A stretch of 64,000 nucleotides of DNA. Origin: Ursus arctos. Its lineage: Eukaryota > Chordata > Mammalia > Carnivora > Ursidae. The notes under the pieces are model-generated. The model was not told where the DNA came from. It searched no databases and was given only the letters and a program-made list of their open reading frames with translations. The stretch covers positions 1-64,000 of the forward strand of contig NW_026622774.1 in the NCBI RefSeq assembly GCF_023065955.2, given 5' to 3'. Position 1 is the first letter of the stretch, and every line of letters begins with the position of its first letter. This document shows, in pieces, positions 58,217 to 64,000 of this stretch. The position numbers and the translations under genes were made by a program.

Positions 58217-61200
58217 AGGGAGGATGGGAGGGCTTAGAACATGGCTGGGCACTGTGGTTTCTTCCAGAGAAGTGGAGGGCATTTGCTTTACCTTGCCACA
58301 ACCACTTGGGATAGGGTCTGCACCTCAGGAAAACTGTCTCCGTGGGAAGCCGGCTTTTTGCAAAGGGGTCTCAGGGCCGTGGGCCTCGGGTGTCCCTCCG
58401 GCTCCCCAAAGCACAGGGACGAGGTGAGGGGCTTAGACCATGCCTGGGCAATGTTGTTTCTTACACCTGGGTGTGTGGCATTTTGTTGAGCTGGCTTCCC
58501 CCACTTGGGATAGGTGTTCCAGAGCAAGCACCTATTGATTGTCGGAAGCCGTTTTTGCCTCAGGGGTCTCCGGGCTGTGTTCGTTGGGGTTGAACTCCTG
58601 CTAGCAAAACCGCCGGGTTGAGGGAAGGGTTCAGACTGTGCCTGGGCCCTGTGGTCTCTTCCAGGTCAGTGTATGGCCTTTCCTTCCCCTTGCCACAGGC
58701 ACCTGGGAGCCTGTCTGCACGTGGAGAAAGACTTTCCCGTGGGAAGCCGGTTTTTGTCAAACGGGTCCCCGTGCTCTGCTCCTCTCTTTTCACTCCTGCT
58801 GCCAGAAGCCCAGGGAGGATGGGAGGGCTTAGAACATGGCTGGGCACTGTGGTTTCTTCCAGAGAAGTGGAGGGCATTTGCTTTACCTTGCCACAACCAC
58901 TTGGGATAGGGTCTGCACCTCAGGAAAACTGTTTCCTTGGGATGCCGGCTTTTTGCAAAGGGGTCTCAGGGCCGTGGGCCTCGGCTGTCCCTCCGGCTCC
59001 CCAAAGCACAGGGACGAGGTGAGGGGCTTAGACCATGCCTGGGCAATGTTGTTTCTTACACCTGGGTGTGTGGCATTTTGTTGAGCTGGCTACCCCCACT
59101 TGGGATTGGTTTTCCACAGCAAGCGCCTATTGCTCGTCGGAAGCCGTTTTTGCCTCAGGGGTCTCCGGGCTGTGTTCCTTGGTGTTGAACTCCTGCTACC
59201 AAAACCGCCGGGTTGAGGGAAGGGTTCAGACTGTGCTTGGCCCTGTGGTCTCTTCCAGGTCAGTGTATGGCATTTCCTTCCCCTTGCCCCAGGCACCTGG
59301 GAGCATGTCTGCACGTGGAGAATGACTTTCCCGTGGGAAGCCGGGTTTCGTCAAACGGGTCCCAGTGCTCTGCTCCTCTCTTTTCACTCCTGCTGCCAGA
59401 AGCCCAGGGAGGATGGGAGGGCTTAGAACATGGCTGGGCACTGTGGTTTCTTCCAGAGAAGTGGAGGGCATTTGCTTTACCTTGGCACAACCACTTGGGA
59501 TAGGGTCTGCACCTCAGGAAAACTGTCTCCGTGGGAAGCCGGCTTTTTGCAAAGGGGTCTCAGGGCCGTGTGCCTCGGCTGTCCCTCCGGCTCCCCAAAG
59601 CACAGGGACGAGGTGAGGGGCTTAGACCATGCCTGGGCAATGTTGTTTCTTACACCTGGGTGTGTGGCATTTTGTTGAGCTGGCTACCCCCACTTGGGAT
59701 AGGTGTTCCACAGCAAGCACCTATTGTTCGTCGGAAGCCGTTTTTGCCCCAGGGGTCTCCGGGCTCTGTTCGTTGGGGTTGAACTCCTGCTAGCAAAACC
59801 GCCGGGTTGAGGGAAGGGTTCAGACTGTGCCTGGGCCCTTTGGTCTCTTCCAGGTCAGTGTATGGCATTTCCTTCCCCTTGCCGCAGGCACCTGGGAGCC
59901 TGTCTGCACGTGGAGAAAGACTTTCCCGTGGGAAGCAGGGTTTTGTCAAACAGGTCCCAGTGCTCTGCTCCTCTCTTTTCACTCCTGCTGCCAGAAGCCC
60001 AGGGATGATGGGAGGGCTTAGAACATGGCTGGGCACTGTGGTTTCTTCCAGAGAAGTGGAGGGCATTTGCTTTACCTTGCCACAACCACTTGGGATAGGG
60101 TCTGCACCTCAGGAAAACTGTCTCCGTGGGAAGTCGGCTTTTTGCAAAGGGGTCTGAGGGCCGTGTGCCTCGGCTGTCCCTCCGGCTCCCCAAAGCACAG
60201 GGACGAGGTGAGGGGCTTAGACCATGCCTGGGCAATGTTGTTTCTTACACCTGGGTGTGTGGCATTTTGTTGAGCTGGCTTCCCCCACTTGGGATAGGTG
60301 TTCCACAGCAAGCACCTATTGATCGTCGGAAGCCGTTTTTGCCTCAGGGGTCTCCGGGCTGTGTTCGTTGGGGTTGAACTCCTGCTAGCAAAACCGCCGG
60401 GTTGAAGGAAGGGTTCAGACTGTGCTTGGGCCCTGTGGTCTCTTCCAGGTCAGTGTATGGCATTTCCTTCCCCTTGCCCCAGGCACCTGGGAGCATGTCT
60501 GCACGTGGAGAAAGACTTTCCCGTGGGAAACCGGGTTTCGTCAAACGGGTCCCAGTGCTCTGCTCCTCTCTTTTCACTCCTGCTGCCAGAAGCCCAGGGA
60601 GGATGGGAGGGCTTAGAACATGGCTGGGCACTGTGGTTTCTTCCAGAGAAGTGGAGGGCATTTGCTTTACCTTGCCACAACCACTTGGGATAGGGTCTGC
60701 ACCTCAGGAAAACTGTCTCCGTGGGAAGCCGGCTTTTTGCAAAGGGGTCTCAGGGCCGTGTGCCTCGGCTGTCCCTCCGGCTCCCCAAAGCACAGGGACG
60801 AGGTGAGGGGCTTAGACCATGCCTGGGCAATATTGTTTCTTACACCTGGGTGTGTGGCATTTTGTTGAGCTGGCTTCCCCCACTTGGGATAGGTGTTCCA
60901 CAGCAAGCACCTATTGATCGTCGGAAGCCGTTTTTGCCTCAGGGGTCTCCGGGCTGTGTTCGTTGGGGTTGAACTCCTGCTAGCAAAACCGCCGGGTTGA
61001 GGGAAGGGTTCAGACTGTGCTTGGGCCCTGTGGTCTCTTCCAGGTCAGTGTATGGCATTTCCTTCCCCTTGCCCCAGGCACCTGGGAGCATGTCTGCACG
61101 TGGAGAAAGACTTTCCCGTGGGAAACCGGGTTTCGTCAAACGGGTCCCAGTGCTCTGCTCCTCTCTTTTCACTCCTGCTGCCAGAAGCCCAGGGAGGATG

Positions 61201-63450
61201 GGAGGGCTTAGAACAAGGCTGGGCACTGTGGTTTCTTCCAGAGAAGTGGAGGGCATTTGCTTTACCTTGCCACAACCACTTGGGATAGGGTCTGCACCTC
61301 AGGAAAACTGTCTCCGTGGGAAGCCGGCTTTTTGCAAAGGGGTCTGAGGGCCGTGTGCCTCGGCTGTCCCTCCGGCTCCCCAAAGCACAGGGACGAGGTG
61401 AGGGGCTTAGACCATGCCTGGGCAATGTTGTTTCTTACACCTGGGTGTGTGGCATTTTGTTGAGCTGGCTACCCCCACTTGGGATTGGTTTTCCACAGCA
61501 AGCGCCTATTGTTCGTCGGAAGCCGTTTTTGCCTCAGGGGTCTCCGGGCTGTGTTCTTGGGGTTGAACTCCTGCTAGCAAAACCGCCGGGTTGAGGGAAG
61601 GGTTCAGACTGTGCCTGGGCCCTGTGGTCTCTTCCAGGTCAGTGTATGGCATTTCCTTCCCCTTGCCACAGGCACCTGGGACCATGTCTGCACGTGGAGA
61701 AAGACGTTCCCGTGGAAGCCGGTTTTTGTCAAACGGGTCCCAGTGCTCTGCTCCTCTCTTTTCACTCCTGCTGCCCGAAGCCCAGGGAGGATGGGAGGGC
61801 TTAGAACATGGCTGGGCACTGTGGTTTCTTCCAGAGAAGTGGAGGGCATTTGCTTTACCTTGCCACAACCACTTGGGATAGGGTCTGCACCTCAGGAAAA
61901 CTGTCTCCGTGGGAAGCCGGCTTTTTGCAAAGGGGTCTCAGGGCCGTGTGCCTCGGCTGTCCCTCCGGCTCCCCAAAGCACAGGGACGAGGTGAGGGGCT
62001 TAGACCATGCCTGGGCAATGTTGTTTCTTACACCTGGGTGTGTGGCATTTTGTTGAGCTGGCTTCCCCCACTTGGGATAGGTGTTCCACAGCAAGCACCT
62101 ATTGATCGTCGGAAGCCGTTTTTGCCTCAGGGGTCTCCGGGCTGTGTTCGTTGGGGTTGAACTCCTGCTAGCAAAACCGCCGGGTTGAGGGAAGGGTTCA
62201 GACTGTGCTTGGGCCCTGTGGTCTCTTCCAGGTCAGTGTATGGCATTTCCTTCCCCTTGCCCCAGGCACCTGGGAGCATGTCTGCACGTGGAGAAAGACT
62301 TTCCCGTGGGAAACCGGGTTTCGTCAAACGGGTCCCAGTGCTCTGCTCCTCTCTTTTCACTCCTGCTGCCAGAAGCCCAGGGAGGATGGGAGGGCTTAGA
62401 ACATGGCTGGGCACTGTGGTTTCTTCCAGAGAAGTGGAGGGCATTTGCTTTACCTTGCCACAACCACTTGGGATAGGGTCTGCACCTCAGGAAAACTGTC
62501 TCCGTGGGAAGCCGGCTTTTTGCAAAGGGGTCTCAGGGCCGTGTGCCTCGGCTGTCCCTCCGGCTCCCCAAAGCACAGGGACGAGGTGAGGGGCTTAGAC
62601 CATGCCTGGGCAATGTTGTTTCTTACACCTGGGTGTGTGGCATTTTGTTGAGCTGGCTTCCCCCACTTGGGATAGGTGTTCCACAGCAAGCACCTATTGC
62701 TCGTCGGAAGCCGTTTTTGCCTCAGGGGTCTCCGGGCTGTGTTCGTTGGGGTTGAACTCCTGCTAGCAAAACCGCCGGGTTGAGGGAAGGGTTCAGACTG
62801 TGCCTGGGCCCTGTGGTCTCTTCCAGGTCAGTGTATGGCATTTCCTTCCCATTGCCCCAGGCACCTGGGAGCATGTCTGCACGTGGAGAAAGACTTTCCC
62901 GTGGGAAACCGGGTTTCGTCAAACGGGTCCCAGTGCTCTGCTCCTCTCTTTTCACTCCTGCTGCCAGAAGCCCAGGGAGGATGGGAGGGCTTAGAACAAG
63001 GCTGGGCACTGTGGTTTCTTCCAGAGAAGTGGAGGGCATTTGCTTTACCTTGCCACAACCACTTGGGATAGGGTCTGCACCTCAGGAAAACTGTCTCCGT
63101 GGGAAGCCGGCTTTTTGCAAAGGGGTCTGAGGGCCGTGTGCCTCGGCTGTCCCTCCGGCTCCCCAAAGCACAGGGACGAGGTGAGGGGCTTAGACCATGC
63201 CTGGGCAATGTTGTTTCTTACACCTGGGTGTGTGGCATTTTGTTGAGCTGGCTACCCCCACTTGGGATTGGTTTTCCACAGCAAGCGCCTATTGTTCGTC
63301 GGAAGCCGTTTTTGCCTCAGGGGTCTCCGGGCTGTGTTCTTGGGGTTGAACTCTTGCTAGCAAAACCGCCGGGTTGAGGGAAGGGTTCAGACTGTGCCTG
63401 GGCCCTGTGGTCTCTTCCAGGTCAGTGTATGGCATTTCCTTCCCCTTGCC
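58217..63450. repeat. Block IV, copy 2 (8.8 units)
   Basis: Second copy of 37408-42641. It includes the P-Q-R trimer twice (m102-m104, m105-m107). m103 and m106 have GGGGTCTGAGGG; in copy 1 only m71 has it, while m68 has GGGGTCTCAGGG, so this site was homogenised in one copy. It carries GAACTCTTGC near 63350 as a private change. Confidence 0.92.
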
Positions 63451-64000
63451 CCAGGCACCTGGGACCATGTCTGCACGTGGAGAAAGACGTTCCCGTGGAA
63501 GCCGGTTTTTGTCAAACGGGTCCCAGTGCTCTGCTCCTCTCTTTTCACTCCTGCTGCCCGAAGCCCAGGGAGGATGGGAGGGCTTAGAACATGGCTGGGC
63601 ACTGTGGTTTCTTCCAGAGAAGTGGAGGGCATTTGCTTTACCTTGCCACAACCACTTGGGATAGGGACTGCACCTCAGGAAAACTGTCTCCGTGGGAAGC
63701 CGGCTTTTTGCAAAGGGGTCTCAGGGCCGTGTGCCTCGGCTGTCCCTCCGGCTCCCCAAAGCACAGGGACGAGGTGAGGGGCTTAGACCATGCCTGGGCA
63801 ATGTTGTTTCTTACACCTGGGTGTGTGGCATTTTGTTGAGCTGGCTTCCCCCACTTGGGATAGGTGTTCCACAGCAAGCACCTATTGCTCGTCGGAAGCC
63901 GTTTTTGCCTCAGGGGTCTCCGGGCTGTGTTCGTTGGGGTTGAACTCCTGCTAGCAAAACCGCCGGGTTGAGGGAAGGGTTCAGACTGTGCCTGGGCCCT
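63451..64000. repeat. End of window: R-type unit m107 and start of m108
   Basis: m107 continues as an R unit (GTTCCCGTGGAAGCC, CTGCCCGAAGCC) with private GGGATAGGGACTGCACC near 63660, then a P-like C part with ATTGCTCG. m108 begins at 63977 and is cut by the window edge. The array clearly continues to the right. Confidence 0.9.

Larger units (their letters stand above)
1..64000. repeat. Satellite array, 107 complete units of about 595 bp, head to tail
   Basis: One repeat unit fills the window without interruption. Taking the conserved start GGGTTCAGAC as unit start, units begin at 364, 959, 1554, 2149, 2741, 3336, 3931, 4526, 5121, 5716 (m1-m10); 6308, 6903, 7498, 8093, 8685, 9280, 9875, 10470, 11062, 11656 (m11-m20); 12251, 12846, 13440, 14035, 14630, 15225, 15820, 16415, 17009, 17603 (m21-m30); 18197, 18789, 19383, 19978, 20573, 21167, 21762, 22357, 22952, 23547 (m31-m40); 24142, 24736, 25330, 25924, 26517, 27112, 27707, 28302, 28897, 29491 (m41-m50); 30086, 30681, 31276, 31871, 32466, 33061, 33656, 34251, 34845, 35440 (m51-m60); 36035, 36629, 37223, 37818, 38413, 39007, 39602, 40197, 40791, 41385 (m61-m70); 41980, 42574, 43168, 43763, 44357, 44952, 45547, 46142, 46737, 47332 (m71-m80); 47927, 48521, 49115, 49710, 50304, 50899, 51494, 52088, 52682, 53277 (m81-m90); 53872, 54467, 55062, 55656, 56250, 56844, 57439, 58033, 58627, 59222 (m91-m100); 59816, 60411, 61006, 61600, 62194, 62789, 63383 (m101-m107); a partial m108 starts at 63977. 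Lengths are 595, 594, 593 or 592 bp. No inversion or foreign insert was seen. Confidence 0.98.

Noticed and set aside
1..64000. CRISPR array or other prokaryotic repeat system
   Set aside because: The period is 595 bp, there are no short identical repeats separated by unique spacers, and no cas-like or any other gene is present.
1..64000. Ribosomal RNA, tRNA or small RNA gene cluster
   Set aside because: The 595-bp unit shows no rRNA-like core, no tRNA-like A and B boxes in the right spacing, and no RNA polymerase III terminator following such boxes.
1..64000. Transposable element or endogenous virus as origin of the unit
   Set aside because: No terminal repeats, poly-A tail, target-site duplication or reverse transcriptase or transposase motif was seen in the unit. 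An origin from a short non-coding element cannot be excluded but has no support here.
1..64000. Telomeric or simple-sequence content
   Set aside because: No run of TTAGGG or other microsatellite was seen. The GGGTTGAGGG string at the C/A boundary is a single copy per unit.

Overview
The whole 64 kb window is one uninterrupted satellite DNA array. I see no protein-coding gene, RNA gene, transposable element, CRISPR array or unique sequence. The unit is about 595 bp (mean 594.5 bp). There are 107 complete head-to-tail copies, m1 to m107, starting at base 364 and ending at 63976, with a partial copy at each end. All copies face the same way. The unit is GC-rich (about 57% over 540 bases counted) and carries about 18 CpGs where about 48 would be expected by composition (observed/expected about 0.37). 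That depletion, with the higher-order structure, suggests a methylated eukaryotic genome, most likely a vertebrate centromeric, pericentromeric or subtelomeric block. I do not recognise the family and cannot name the species.

Each 595-bp unit is itself three diverged subunits, A (198 bp), B (199 bp) and C (198 bp), so the ancestral repeat was about 198 bp. Above this there are several layers of longer, near-identical duplications, defined by shared substitutions and small indels. Block I (1-4236, copied at 5945-10180, offset 5,944 bp) shows no difference in the comparisons I made. Block II (10555-18063, copied at 18282-25790, offset 7,727 bp = 13 units) has only three mismatches that I noticed. 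Block III (27112-29633, copied at 32466-34987) is offset 5,354 bp. Block IV (37408-42641, copied at 58217-63450) is offset 20,809 bp = 35 units. Block V (47493-49808, copied at 51060-53375) is offset 3,567 bp = 6 units. Short-period expansions sit inside these: a three-unit repeat of 1,783 bp (39.6-43.2 kb and 60.4-64.0 kb), another three-unit repeat (43.2-47.9 kb), and a one-unit doublet (35.1-36.5 kb).

Region by region: 1-10.5 kb is built from 4-, 6- and 10-unit periods; 10.5-26 kb is the large 13-unit tandem duplication and holds the most divergent monomers; 26-35 kb is a mosaic that reuses pieces of Block II; 35-64 kb is younger-looking and more uniform, dominated by 3- and 6-unit periods with one-base deletions as family markers. 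The layout fits repeated unequal crossing-over and segmental amplification. Nothing here works together as genes do; the interest lies in the nested repeat structure, the chimeric monomers at block edges, and short motifs repeated in most units (a CACGTG E-box, dyads around CACCTGG, a G-run cluster, and a weak CENP-B-box-like site). All identities and mismatch counts are from reading by eye and are approximate.
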